Part shown: in pieces, positions 1 to 11,857 of the stretch
Numbering within the stretch: the stretch's first letter is position 1
How the letters are laid out: each line of letters opens with the position of its first letter
NCBI GenBank assembly: GCA_025345505.1
Contig: JANVCC010000112.1
Coordinates: forward strand, 831,498-895,497
Direction: 5' to 3'
DNA: 64,000 bases
Source of the DNA: Todiramphus chloris collaris
Lineage: Eukaryota; Chordata; Aves; Coraciiformes; Alcedinidae
Notes under the pieces: model-generated
Seen by the model: the letters and a program-made list of their open reading frames with translations, nothing else
Told to the model about the DNA's origin: nothing
Databases searched by the model: none
Made by a program: the position numbers and the translations under genes

Positions 1-62
1 GAAGGATTTTTCCCTAGTGTCCAGTCTAACCCCACCTTGTTTCAGCTTGAGGTCATTCCCTT
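1..62 (-). mobile_element. CR1 LINE fragment, cut by the window edge
   Basis: The reverse complement of the first 60 bases matches the sense strand of the larger CR1 copy at about 14504-14563, with roughly four differences by eye. This is the 3'-proximal coding part of CR1, just after the end of the reverse transcriptase. The 3' end lies outside the window, and similarity fades after position 62. It is a dead fragment of the same subfamily as the 14-kb copy. Confidence 0.8.
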
Positions 63-2990
63 GCATGGTTGAGAGTGAGTGGAGAATCAGGCCAGATGTG
101 TCTTGGGAGAGCGCTCAGCTTCGCTTGAAACAAGCTCCTTTGGCTCAGTTGAAGTGCTCCTGAGACAAAGCTCCACAGTGGAAGAGAAAGCTTCATATCA
201 GATGCACTAAAAATACTCCGTAGAAGATGATGCAGGTTGGAAGATAAGAGTTCTGTTGCTGTTTACCAAGATTTTTACAGTTACATAGACAAGAGAAAGC
301 AAAAGAATTCCTGAGCTTTGGTGTGTGTCAGCTTGTAAAGTTCTGCCAGAGGCAGATTTGGTTTTTTAAACCATTTATATTTGTAGCCATATACATTCAT
401 ATACAGAAATGCAATTGAAAAATCCTGTATTTTGAGCTGGGCCAAATAAAAATGTTTTGAAAGGAGGTGGTGGTGTTGGGACAGAATCCTAGATTAGAAA
501 CGGGGCATCTGAAGGTGCAGTTTAGTTGGCCCTGAGAAATTTGTAACTGTCGTGAATCTGAACTGTAACTCAGCATGGGATGCTTCCTAACTAAGCATGA
601 CCTTTCAGAGAGGAAGGGAGGAGGAGGAAGAGAAAACCTGCGTGTTTGAATGCGCGTTTCAACATCTGTTAGGATGCGTGAGAAAGTTGGTTGGCATTTC
701 ACTTCTTTCTGTTCTGCTGGTTTAAAAGGGCTTTGTTCAAATGCAGCTGATGGGAAGAACAATTTAATTTGCAGATCAGGCTCGGGCTTGGGCCATAAAA
801 GGGTAAACAACAAACAGCTTTTTCCTCTCTTCCCTCTCCCTTTTAAGTGGAAATCTGTCAACCTTTTCAGTTATTCCCACTTAGGAACAGTTGCTTACTC
901 GTTGGCTCATCTTTTGTCAGTTTGCTTTCATGTGAGCGAGGAGATGCGTCTGCCAGAGCTAATGAAGTTTGTGCCGTCGTGTCTTGTAACTTAACTTTTC
1001 TATCAGAATTAGTGTGTCTTATTTGAAGGTTGTATCATGAGTTTCCTCATTTTTTAAATATGGGAGAGTTACCCAGTATGAAAAATGGATTGGGTTTGCT
1101 CCTTATTAAACAAAGAAGAAATTGTGCGAGGTGAGGTTGATGTGTTTGAACCAAAGCCTCGCTATGAGGAGTTCTCTTCTTCCCAAACTAAGCACGATCA
1201 CGAGAACTCTTCTAGGACAAGAAATTCTCATCCTGCAATGCTCTGACAGACAGGAGAATGTCACCTCTCAACGTGGCATCGCGTAACGGCGTTGGTCAAA
1301 CATTTTGGAGCTTACTTTAAGTCATTTAATCCAATTAACATGCAGCTAATTTAGCATGACATGAACTGTAGCTGTCCAGCTCTACTCCAGCTTTGTTCGT
1401 TAAATTCAACATTAAGTCATTGTCTTGTCACCTAAAAGATGTACAATCAGGCTCCAGTTAGTTAACATCGTTATGTCAGGTACTAATTAGAATAATTGAC
1501 TAAAGTCTGCCTTGCTGAAAATGCCGTGGGTTTGGGTTTTTTTTTTTTTTTCCCCTTAATGTTATGCACTTAGTGAAATGGAAAGTACAATCCCAAAAGC
1601 CACAGACAGATCTTGGATGTCATCTGCATAATTTGCTTGCCAGGTTAATTTAGGCACATCCTGATCTGCAATACCACAATAGTTTAGTTAGCCAGCGCTG
1701 CAGGAAGGGCTGTGTTCGGAGAGTAGGCTGCACGAGGCTTCCTCAGACCATCTTTGACAAGAGCTGCTTTTGAGATGGGGTTTTTCCAAGGGTGGTGATC
1801 TTTCTCTGTGTCATGCATCCATCCTCCTTCGTTAGGAGATACTCTTGATGTCTGTACCGAACGTGACTGGGGTCAAGCGGCCCGTGCACAGGCAGAGGAT
1901 GGAGAAGGTGGAATAGCACACCGAGGAGAGGGTTGTGCCCAAAGAGGTACCGTGTGACAGCTGGGGCAGCTGAACTCAGGCCTGTAAGTGCACAGATAGT
2001 TAAGTGAGCTTTGTTCACATGAAGAACTTCTAAGAGAGTTCTTAGCTTGAGTGTAGAGCTGTGTGAGATGAGGAGAGAGCTGTGTGGGTCTGCTGAGCTT
2101 TGCACTGCTTTTGCCCTCTTTGCACTGCTTTTGCCTGCAGGGAGTCAGTAGCTACATCAGTGAGATGTAGTGAGAACCTGTGCATGTTTTCTTGCCTTGC
2201 TGTTCTCTCTTAGGTGTGTGTCTTCCTCCTCTAATCCCGCTGACCTTGAACTGTTAAACCAAGCGGTGTCATCCGGGTCGGGTGTCTAGAGCTGGCACTT
2301 CACATCTGCAGCGAGAAGGGGAAACTGCTGGATTTTCTGATCCCAGATGTGCCGGTGGCTGCCTCTGCTCATCACCCCGCACAGAAGGTCCCGTTTGCTT
2401 GACTGCGGGCAGGGTTTGCCCAGTGCCCATCCCCTCTGTGCCCAGGCACAGCCAGGGCTGGGTGGCTCGGTTCTGAGCGCTGCTGAAAGGCAGCAGACAC
2501 CTCCCAGCAATCTGCCGAGCGGCACAGGCTGCGAATAATCTCTTTATTTTAATACTGCGGGGAGCTCTCTACCAAACAAGCTGTGTGTGTGTGTGTTCTG
2601 TTTCTTTTTGGCCAGCAACGCACTGTCAGCTCCAGTTTTAATCTGTTTTAGAGGAATTAGTATGTGGTTTGTTGGTTTAACTCATTAAAGAAATGACTTC
2701 TGTAGCTTTGCTCTAGTTCACCATCCATCACTGAAGATGATTTTCTTCAACTCTGTGAGACCCAACAGGAATGGTTTTATTTAGGTTCATGCCCATCCAC
2801 TGTGATGTATGTTCTCAAGCTGAATACCAATCATGCAAATGCCCATATTTGTTTTTCCTGAATTCCCCTCAAGAAAGGCAAAGCATTGTCTGACAGGATC
2901 AGATGAACAACCTATTTAAGAATACTAATACCACCTTATTTTCATTCATAGACCTCAACAAACTTTTCCAAGGAAGTTAACAGCATTTTG
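63..2990. other. Low-copy DNA, no gene recognised
   Basis: Open frames are short, overlap on both strands and have no recognisable domain. A strong pyrimidine tract lies at about 820-846, T-rich runs at about 1538-1552 and a short GT run at about 2582-2596. The part from about 1260 to 1510 is AT-rich, with many TTAAT and TAATTA-like words and few decayed repeats. I see no promoter or polyadenylation context that would define a gene. Confidence 0.5.
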
Positions 2991-3130
2991 TATAAAACAT
3001 GCATATAGTTAATAAATAAAACAGTGTGAAAAGGAAGGGAAAGTGACCTTCCCTGAGGCCACCCAATAAATAACTTTGCTGCCTGGGAGAAGAGCTCCTG
3101 TCACTTGAGCTCCTTGCCAGAGATGCAAGA
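2991..3130 (-). mobile_element. MIR-like ancient SINE remnant
   Basis: The stretch runs through AAGGAAGGGAAAGTGACC, TGAGGCCACCCAATAA and GGGAGAAGAGCTCCTGTC. In order, this resembles the antisense of the MIR-type core (AAACTGAGGCACAGAGAGG, then AAGTGACTTGCCCAAGG, then a block of the GGGAATAGAACCC kind). The match is decayed and made by eye, so the family (MIR or another core SINE) is uncertain. Confidence 0.45.
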
Positions 3131-6100
3131 TTGGAAATGTCAGAATTCGGAAGAGCAGCTTCAGTTCAGCGCTTTATCCAGCAGCCAGCACAGGGGTCTC
3201 ATTTCCAAGAGTGGAATTGAAAAGATGCTCTGAGAGATAATCTAAATATTAACTATCGGTTTTCCTAAACTCTGAATTAATGGGTTTGAAAAAAAAAGCT
3301 TTTTTTTTTTGAAAGCTTTTGAGATGGACTGACAGTGCTTGAGGCATCCTGCGCTGCCCGACAAGCGGCTCCTTTAGGAAAAGGAGTGAATAAATTCATA
3401 ATTTACTAGGAAGTGAAGCTGAAGTAGTAGTAGGTGTCGGGCAAGGCTGGAAAAAGGAACCATGTGAATAACCACTCAAGGGAGAATATTGAGATGACCT
3501 TTCTTACTCTGGGTTCCTTTGTTAATGATGGCAAAGTCTCTTTAAAGGGCAGCGAGTCTGAACTTCTGTGGATGGGGTTTGCCGGTGTGGAAATTGGTCT
3601 GTATCTTCTATTACGTGAGCCTCTCTGTGAATTGTAACCTTTAAATATTAAATACACTTCAGGTCAAGATAGACTAGTTTATGAGGCAGCGGGTACAGCA
3701 AGAGAAAATACCTGCATTTTACGAGTGTAATTTCAATCCAAATTCCAGGTTTGTTACTCATGCCGAAGACATACATAAAATCACTATAACAATGAAAACA
3801 TGAATCAAGGCTCGTAAAGCAAACTCGCATTGTTAATGAAGTTTCAAGGGTTTGTTGCCACTAACAAATCAGCGTCGCCAGCTCTTTTACAGCCCAGAGG
3901 AGCGACTGCTGCAGCGGAGCTGTTGCCAGCTTTAGATCTCCAAGGTGAACCCCTGCAGCTCCGCGAGCCTTTGGAGGAGCACTGACATTCGCCGGAATGC
4001 CTTCCCTGGGCATTTTCTGCATTTAGGAACGTTGCAACGTGCATAAACAGCACGGGAGCTTTCCCTGGCCGAGCCAGGCCTGCCTTTGGTGGTGTAAAAT
4101 AACACAAAATACAAGCCTGACCGCGTGCGAGGTGCCCCAGGCTGATGAACTTAGGGTACAGCGCTCAGGAAATGAGTCCTGAAGTCTGGGCTCATTCTCC
4201 GTTCCATCTTGGGATGCAAGGTTAGTTTTTGTAACGCAGACCTACGCGTGCTGGTCGAGGGGCAGGCAGCAGGGGGGTTGTAGTAGGGATGTTGTTACAA
4301 CACCGCCCAGAAGCAGAGCACCTAGATGTGGGTCGGGACCACCGTTAGCTTCAGTGTTTTTGCATGGGACTGTGTTAACTGGTACCAGTGTTTTCATGTG
4401 GTGCTGCCCTGTGCCGTGGAGAGGGAGCTGAAGTGCCTGCTGGGGCTGCTGCTGGGCTCGTGTTTGAAAAGATGGTGACCTACTTGAGACTGTTGGCAGC
4501 GCAGGAAAAGGAGACCGTTTGCTGTCTGCTCTGCAGGCTGAATAGGGATTAGAGGCATTTAACTGTGAATCTTGCATCCTTCAGGTTTTATGACCAGATC
4601 CTTTTATTCTTTTTCATCTTCGCAGAATAAAAGGGTCAGGGGAAGGGAAAGAGGAGAGGAAATGATCTTATTACAACTTTAGAAACTGTCTTGGTAACTG
4701 AGAATAAGAAACTCCAATGAAAGGGGAATGAGACAATAAATTGTCTACGCTTACATGTTACTAACTCGCCACTATTTTCATTAAACATTCACAGGTACAA
4801 TTTCAGTCGCTTAAATCAACATGATGACCTACTTAAAAAAAAAAAAAAAACAGTTGGAAGAAAATATACCTTTAATTATATTCAGTGCTGGCTTTATAAA
4901 CTTTTATAGAGTACGTAAAGGCGTTAATGTGCACGTAAGGCTCTCGCATCAGCAGAAGAGGCCAGTGGAGTGGCGAGGGGTGGCTGTAGTCTGGGTATCC
5001 TTTTCCTACAGCAGGCTTAAGAGTCATCTGGTGATGAGGAGGTGAGTAAGCTCAGGTCTATCACAACGTCTTGGATCTACTCTGGAGTTCAGAATTGTCT
5101 AGATCACAGTCTCACTTTCATTTTTATTTTATTTTGGCCTTACAGGCAGGCTGATTTCATTACGACAACTGCTATTCTGTAGGAGCATTAATAATCCCTG
5201 TTTCCTATGTGACAACATAAATTCCCTCAGTCACCAGTAACAAGCATTGTAAAAATAGTTTGCAGTAGTTCTTTCTTGGCAGCTTCATAACCCACACTGC
5301 AGAAATAAGACATTCTCCGGGGCTCCTTTTCACTGCTAATGTAGTGTATGAATGCAGAGCTTTTATTTTTAGTGTATCTTAGAATCCAGTGACGCTATTA
5401 TTTGGCGTTATCACAGCACCAGTGCTCTTTGTTCGGGTGTGCTCCGCTTCCTGTAAAACACTAAATCTTGCCTTCCTGATGCGTGATCATACCCTGCCGT
5501 AATAAATGTTAAAAACAAATGAGAAAGAAAAATTCAAGTACTCCAGAGTTGAACTCCTGAGATGTATTGCAGCGGCGCTTCGATTCTGCACAAATAGCTT
5601 TCTATTTTAGGTGCTTTGCATTTATGGAAAAAACACCCCAAAGTTCCATTTATATTTCAGATGCAAGACTGCCGATACGCAGCTAGATTAGTTACTGTCA
5701 CCTATTTTTTCTCCTGCAAGCCCTGCTGGCAATCCGTGTCAGTTACAAATTAAGTTGCATGGAGGTATAGTTCTCAATAGGAATCAATTTTCAGCACAAA
5801 ATGCCTTATTTGCAGTTTTATGGCTTAAAACTACTTACATGAAGTGATTTATTGTTTGCAGTTAGTAGAGGAGGCTATTGAGGGGATGACTGTCTGATTT
5901 TGACTTTTTCAGTCTTTATTGGCGGTGTTTGCTTTCAAATATTAAATGTGGAATAGTGGACTATTAAATACAGAATGAGTCTCAGTCATTAGAGTACAGT
6001 AATTGTTGTCGCACAGGAATTTGCATAATAGGCAAGATTTTGCCCGGTGAATGGCATGATGGTCTCAAATTATACAAGCTATATTTCAAGCTGCCAAAGA

Positions 6101-6301
6101 GTGGAAAAGGTGAAGACCAAGGGTTGCTGAAGGTGATGCAGACTGAATCTTAATACCTGTTTATTTGGAAATAACGATGGCAGTGGTGCCGTGGCAGTGC
6201 AACAAAAGGGGAGCTGGATTACTGTATGGGCCACCTCCTCTGCAGCCGTGAACTTGGTTCAGAGCAGGGTTGTCATTTGGCTTCAAGGTAACTGTCCTTT
6301 G
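3131..6301. other. Low-copy DNA, no gene recognised
   Basis: Contents include a perfect A9-GC-T9 palindrome at 3289-3308, an A-run at about 4835-4850, a moderately CpG-bearing patch at 3860-4130 and an AT-rich tract with an octamer-type ATTTGCATAA at 6019-6028. A possible 30-bp mini-exon (5012-5041) is treated under findings. No open frame looks like a protein family. Confidence 0.5.
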
Positions 6302-6493
6302 AGGGTGTGAGAGCCTGTGCCAGGCTGCCCAGAGAGGCTGTGGAGTCTCCTTGTCTGGAGAGATTCCCACCCCGGCTGGACCCTGCGCTGCTGGGCCCCT
6401 GCTCTGGGTGCCCCTGCTGGATGGAGCAGGGGGGTGGCACCAGGGCATCTCCAGAGCTCCCTTCCAGCCCCACCACGCTGGGGTCCTGTGATG
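6302..6493 (+). mobile_element. CR1 LINE, 3'-end fragment
   Basis: The segment begins with the CR1 block around GCCAGGCTGCCCAGAGAGG and passes through a GGAGTCTCCTT block. It ends with a TTCCAGCCCCACC block and a GTCCTGTGATG tail, which is the standard 3' UTR order. Only the last 190 bp or so are present, so it is strongly 5'-truncated. The middle is G/C-rich and somewhat altered. Confidence 0.85.
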
Positions 6494-8506
6494 TAAACTT
6501 TATACCTTTCCTAGGGCTTAGTCCTGGTATTTTGTAGCCTGAAGTAAGAACCTCTCCGAAGAGAGCCAGTGGCAGAGAAGGCTGAGATGGGCGTCACTGT
6601 CTGCACAGAAAATTAACTTCTTGTTGGTGTTATTAACGGGGCTTTAATTGAAATTTCATTTGCAGAAACAGAAGTCCTCTCTCTTCAGCAATCCGCTGCT
6701 CACGCGCAGAGGAGCAGCCCCAGGCCCATTGTGGAGGGCAGAGTTGGACCGCGGGTGTATTCTGGACACGCACCTTTGGGAAAGGAATGGTGTCACTGCA
6801 GCAGCAGCTTCTCAGATCTGACCTCATGTTGCTGATACCGGTGCCTGGCTGGTGAGGTTTGGGCTAGGCAGGCTTTACGTCTTACATCTGCCCTCCCAGC
6901 AACGATCAGTTCTCTTTGCCGTGCTGGTTTTGCGGAGTAAACGTCTGGTTGCGTTACACGCGGTGTGGTTGAGAGATGCGACGTGAGCAGATGACAATCA
7001 CGGGGGGACACGCACGTGAGGAGATGCAGACTGTCCTCGTGTGGCTGCGTGGCCTCGAAAGATGAGGTGCTCAGCTGGAAGGGAAACAGTTCTCTGCAGC
7101 CATACACTTGTGTTTGCTTCTGGTACCACCAGGCTGCTTCACTGCCGTGTGGTCACTCGCAATCAATACAACAGGAAAGATTTTTACTCTACTTTTTTTG
7201 TGCTTTTAAATTGAAGGCTCTTCAATACTGTCTTCCAGTGCTACCTAATACCCATCTGTTGTTCATCCTCGCTCAAGTGGCTTTTCTTCTTCAAAGCTGG
7301 AAATGAGACACCTTGATTAAAATCTCCTTTTTTACTTTCAACTACCGCTCTGTATTTAATGAGCCTTCCTCTGAAGCATTGATTCCTTAATATTGTGAAA
7401 ATGTACTTGAGAAGTTACTTCTTCATCATTCTTCTTCTTCTAGTGTACAAAATAGTTTCTGTGCACCCGAGGAGGACCTCATCCTCTGTGCAATCCAGCG
7501 GAACGACCCTGGTGTGGTAGGTGGAGTTCCTGCAGCAGCATCCCCTGCAATAATTCTGTTGTAAAGGAATCTGATGCTGGGACTCGGTGACTGCTGTCAT
7601 CTGCTGGGTGCGTGGCTCCAGACCAGGGGCAAAGCCCTTCACCTTTGCCTTACCGTGAGGCATTTTAAGCTCAAGCTGAACTTTTAAGTGTAGGAGTAGC
7701 CTAGGTTGAAATGATTGATGTCGTGTAGGGAAAATTTTAAGTCATTAAAGAAAAAGCTACTGGGTGAGAGAAGCTGTTGATCGTTGCCACCGGTACATCT
7801 ACGTGGGAGAGCAGGAAGCTGAGGAGGGGAGAGAAGGAATTCAAGAGCATTTTAGAAGTGTAGCGAGTCGCTTGTTCTGTCAGCGTGTGTTCTCTGCCTC
7901 TCCCGTGCTTTCTGGTGGAGGCGTGTGAGTGACTCCCCTGCAAGGAGTACTGAACCTCAGGGTAGTGTACAGAGCTGGCAGGCACTCAACTTTTTTCTTA
8001 CCCTTTAGCTTGTCAGCCTGCGAGATTTGCTTTTCATTGTTTACAGGCTCTGTTTTCCTCTCCCTCTCATTACTTACGTTTTATTTTCTGCAAAGATAAC
8101 GTGCCTCAAAAGCTGAACGAAAAAGGAGGCTGGTGATAGACAAGCTAGGGGTTTGTTTTTCATCTCTGGGGAATTACTGTCATTTGCTAAATGTGTGACC
8201 CGCTCTCTTTTGCTCTCTTCGCATCTTGGAGATAAATATGTACTGCAGCTGGGGATCAAAAAATAAAGTTGCCTTGACAAAAGCAAGCTGTAGTAGCCCT
8301 GAGTTCTGCCATTGCCCCTCTCTGTCCCGCTACCAAACAGCCACAGCTCGTGCCTTGGTGGTCACTGGCAGCGTGTGACCAAGTACATTTGATGTGCTGG
8401 GTCTTCGTTAATTCATTAGCATCTAAGTCAGATTCTTTCTTTTCCCTGTATTTCTCTCCACCAAGTCAGGAAGTATTTCTTGAAGGAACTGTGTGTTGTC
8501 TTAGAA
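6494..8506. other. Low-copy DNA, no gene recognised
   Basis: No repeat family or protein was recognised. One stretch with a strong pyrimidine tract followed by an open frame (7444-7516) is listed separately as an exon candidate. The other open frames are short and overlap on both strands. Confidence 0.5.
7444..7516 (+). other. Weak candidate exon (unproven)
   Basis: A pyrimidine run (CTTCTTCATCATTCTTCTTC) ending in TAG precedes position 7444, and GTAGGT follows position 7516. In one frame the 73 bp reads without a stop and includes APEEDLILCAIQRNDPG, which looks acidic and protein-like. Short open segments between chance splice-like sites are common in any 64 kb, so this is only a candidate. 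I recognise no family. Confidence 0.15.
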
Positions 8507-8587
8507 GTAGTGTGGCCAGCAGGACTAGGGCAGGGATTGTCCCCTGTACTTGGCACCGGTGAGGCCACACCTCAGATCCTGGGTTCC
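8507..8587 (+). mobile_element. CR1 LINE, internal fragment
   Basis: The bases from GTGTGGCCAGCAGGAC to the GAGGCCACACCTC block match the CR1 reverse-transcriptase C-terminal region. One frame reads SSVASRTRAGIVP, the usual motif before the conserved VRPHLEY block. Both ends are missing: there is no 3' UTR and no upstream RT. This suggests a fragment left by later deletion, since a normal 5'-truncated insertion would keep its 3' end. Confidence 0.75.
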
Positions 8588-9640
8588 TTAAGGACCAAGT
8601 GAACCTGAGGTGTTGTATCTTGACCTGGCCTCCTTCATAAGTAAATGTACACTATATGTAGAGAGCTATGGGAGAGGATCATTTAAACCTCGGCTTTAAA
8701 ATCTGGGTTAATTTAGTCTTCCTCAGAATAACTTTCCACATGATGGACTTTTTCTTGCCGATACTCTGACGTTACTTTCTGGTCATGAAGCTAAGTTTGG
8801 TGCTGGCAGAGTCCTGTCTGGTGGTGGTGGTGGTCCTTGTACTTCTCAGCTTTCATTTTACTAAGCAGGAAAGGCATCAGAAGGTCCCTTTTCAGTCTTT
8901 CTGACTAATGGGAGAGAATTGGGATTGTTGGCCAAGTACCTTGTGAGGCTTCTTTCTCCTTTCCCAGCTCATGTGTTATAACTGCTCTGCTTCAGACCTC
9001 TTACCCCGAGGATTACTTAATTTTATTCTGTTGCCAAAATAGCAAACTGAATGTCATTTTTCTCAGCCTTATTTACAGTAAGCTCCCTTTCTTCAACACA
9101 GAGGCAGGAAGGGATTCTTAAAGTGGACATAGATCACATTTATGTTCGCTTAATTCCCCTTTACGCTGCCAGAATGGTGTAAATCAGCCACAGAATAGAC
9201 GACAATCAGACACTCTCTGTCAATGGTCTTGCAGTGGGAACTGCAGCAAAGCTAATTCATTTAGCCTTCCTTAATAGTAGGTCACTCATTATTTACACAG
9301 TTTACAAGTCATTTGAATTTATGTTTTATTAGTACCAGAAGCAGAAAGATGTTGCCAGGAGAAACATTTCTGTGTATGTAGATGTGCCCAGTTTACTCAA
9401 GACAACAGTCAGACTCTGTTTTCACTATCTATACCTGCCACGTTTGACCTAAATTCTGGGGCTAGGAGAGACCTTCTGAAGCTACTAGGAAATTCCTGTT
9501 GACCTGAACGAAACAGCTTTGAGAGATCTGTGTGAATAATATCCCACCTGCAGTCACTGAACCATCAGTCTCTGCTCCTCTGCAGAGAACCAGCCCAGGT
9601 ACCATCACGAATGTAGGTCCCAGCTAATCTTTCTCAAGCA
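8588..9640. other. Low-copy DNA, no gene recognised
   Basis: A short GGT triplet run lies at about 8818-8834. Otherwise the sequence is AT-moderate with no recognisable repeat or coding feature. Confidence 0.5.
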
Positions 9641-9698
9641 AAATCACAGAATCACGCAGGTTGGAAAAGACCCTTGGGATCATCGTGTCCAACCATTG
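9641..9698 (-). mobile_element. CR1 LINE, 3'-tail fragment
   Basis: On the + strand this reads TCACAGAATC, then GGTTGGAAAAGACCC, then GTGTCCAACCAT. This is the antisense of the CR1 terminal tail and TTGGA block. Only about 60 bp of the 3' end is present. The GGAAAAGACC form suggests an older subfamily, as at 11.75 kb. Confidence 0.85.
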
Positions 9699-11750
9699 GT
9701 CCTTCTCTTTTTGGTTTCTTTCTTTCTCCCTCCTGGGGAGTGTTTGAGGCTTCAAACCTGCCAAAACCCACCTGCTACAGAAGGAATACGTTAGACATAG
9801 GTGCTTGTCTCCTGGGACAATGATCTCTTCAACTAAACCACCAAACATTGCTGGCCAGAAATGCTGCTGGGAAATGTCTGTCAGCAGAATTTCAATGTTC
9901 ACTGCAACTGAAGCCTTAAGCAGTGTGAGAAGGCAGTCTAGAAGAACTCAGAACCATCCCTGGCAAGGGCTTCTGATAATAGCTTACCTGCTACATTTGT
10001 GGAAAACGCATCCTTGCATCTCTAGCACTCTGAAAGGAAGAGGCTTGTTTTTGTTAGTATTAATTAATAACATTTCAAGATCCTGAATGGCTCATTCCAG
10101 GTGCAGATGATTTTACTGTCCCAATTATAGAGCCTGCAAGTGCTAGGAGAGGAGAGCGAGAGAAAGAGGAGTGGAAGAAGGACAAAAGAAGAGAGATGCT
10201 CTCGTCAGGATTGTTCCTCTGTGTATCAGCCCTACAAAAGTAAGGGATCATTAACTAGACTTTTTCCCAAACCTTGTACTGTTAGCAATTCTATTAATAA
10301 TAAGCAGGCTCCTATTAAGCAAACTACCCAATTATTAATCCATTAGCAAGTCTATTGCAGAAAAAAAAAAGAATCATTGTAATGTCTATTCAGGAGGCAC
10401 GTTCTTGACAGACCTTTTTTGGGGGGGGCTGGGAGCATTGTCTAATTATGATTTAAAAGCTTGGCTTCCTAAACTTAATGAAGAATTAATGAGTTGCATT
10501 TATTCCACAGTACTCTAGCAAAAGCTGCTCCCAAATTAACTGTACCTCCTGTTCTCTGCCTTGAGAGCTCGTGATGGTGTGCTCAAGCTTTCTTCCAGTT
10601 GCTCTCCTTTTTTGTTAGGAGCAGCAAGGTTACGTGCGAAAATGGCAGTGATGATGATATTAACATGATGGGAACAATTAGTACAGCAGTCCCCAAGTTT
10701 TAATTGAACTGCACTCTTGTCTTTTTAGAAGGTCTTTGTCATGTCTTGATTTACCTTCTGGTTGTTAACGATGTTCTGCTTTCTGTTGGCGGGGGTGAAA
10801 GAGCTCAAGTGTACAGGACTCTTAAGGGGAAAATGGGGGAAAAAATGGGGGAAAAATAGGGAAAACCAGTCTTGTAGCTCTGATAGCTGACAAGGGCTCA
10901 GTTACAGTGCTCATTGATAATTTTCCTTTGAATTATTTTGAAAAGGAGGATTAGATGTTCAAAACCAGGACATCATGGAACCTGTATTTTGTCCTGGGAA
11001 GAAACCCTTGGGAAACCACAAGTTTGATTGTGGAAACTTGAGTGCGTGGAAATGTTCAGAGTCAAAACTAAAACCAGAACCGTGTTCACGTCAGGTCAGG
11101 TGCAAGAAATACAGATCTTGTTCCCCACTCTGTTTGCTTTTTCTATCTTCAGACGAGGCAATTTCTGTCTTGGTAGCGCTGTTTTCCACAAAGAAGGGGA
11201 TTAGACATATTTCCTTACAACTCAGGGTGGTGGCAAGTGCAAGCAGTGTGAGATACAGGAGGCTGGTACTTGGAATATAAGCTTTTTTTGTCCAACTTTA
11301 CTAAAGCTTGTAGTTAATTTTATTTGAGCAAATAGCCACATTTGATTTGAAACCTTTCCTTAGCTGAAAAGGGAACTGGAGAATTTTTATTTACTATCAT
11401 TTTAGGTTTTTTAGGATCTGTTTTTGCCCTTTGCCAGAAAAGTTGATCCATTTGTTGTAACTGCTGCTAACATTCTCCTTTTCAGTTCCTTGGCTCTTGG
11501 CACTGCATTTCTTACTCGCTGCCATGAATACCTAATCCTGAGTAAGAATGAGAGGACCCCCATCTGCACCGCTGAGCAAGCGTGCGACGGAATCAGAGGC
11601 ACACTGCTGTCTGTCTGAACTAAGAAAGTCCAACAGTGTCCACAGTTTGGAATTCTTCTAGTTAAAGGATGTCAAAAGGGCATTGTGTAGCTCCAGGTGC
11701 ATTCGGTCCCTTCTGACTTAACTTCAGTTCTATGTTACAGGTACACAGAT
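9699..11750. other. Low-copy DNA, no gene recognised
   Basis: Contents include a purine-only-like tract at about 10145-10197, a T/G run near 10420 and the G-tract cluster at 10826-10861 (listed separately). Open frames are short and without recognisable domains. Confidence 0.5.
10826..10861 (+). repeat. G-tract / A-tract short tandem repeat
   Basis: Four G-runs of 4, 5, 5 and 3 bases are separated by A-rich spacers of 5 to 7 bases, giving an imperfect tandem of a GGGGGAAAAAT-type unit. Four runs with short spacers fit the formal definition of a G-quadruplex motif on the + strand. No function can be assigned from sequence. Confidence 0.7.
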
Positions 11751-11857
11751 TTATGGAATCGTAAAAGGTCTTTTCCAGCCTAAAGATTTAAGATTCAACC
11801 TTTAGTGTTCAACCTTTAACAACCAGCACTGCCAAGTCCACCACTAAACCATGTCCT
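11751..11857 (-). mobile_element. CR1 LINE, older-subfamily 3' end
   Basis: On the + strand the segment runs through ATGGAATCGTAAAAGGTC, TTCAACCTTTAACAACC and CACTGCCAAGTCCACCAC to TAAACCATGTCC. This is the antisense 3' end of an older CR1 type, whose trademark is the ACTGCCAAGTCCACCACTAA block. The TTCAACCTTTA motif is partly duplicated (about 11796 and 11811). The copy is heavily 5'-truncated. Confidence 0.8.

Noticed and set aside
3289-3308. A9-GC-T9 palindrome as a terminator or hairpin
   Set aside because: This is vertebrate DNA, where A/T-run palindromes are common. No transcription unit ends here.
4029-4040. 12-bp perfect palindrome ACGTTGCAACGT
   Set aside because: About fifteen 12-bp palindromes are expected by chance in 64 kb, and nothing around it suggests a function.
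9988-10030. Minus-strand mini-exon between strong splice-like sites
   Set aside because: It is only about 42 bp and open in a single frame. Many such pairs exist on both strands by chance.
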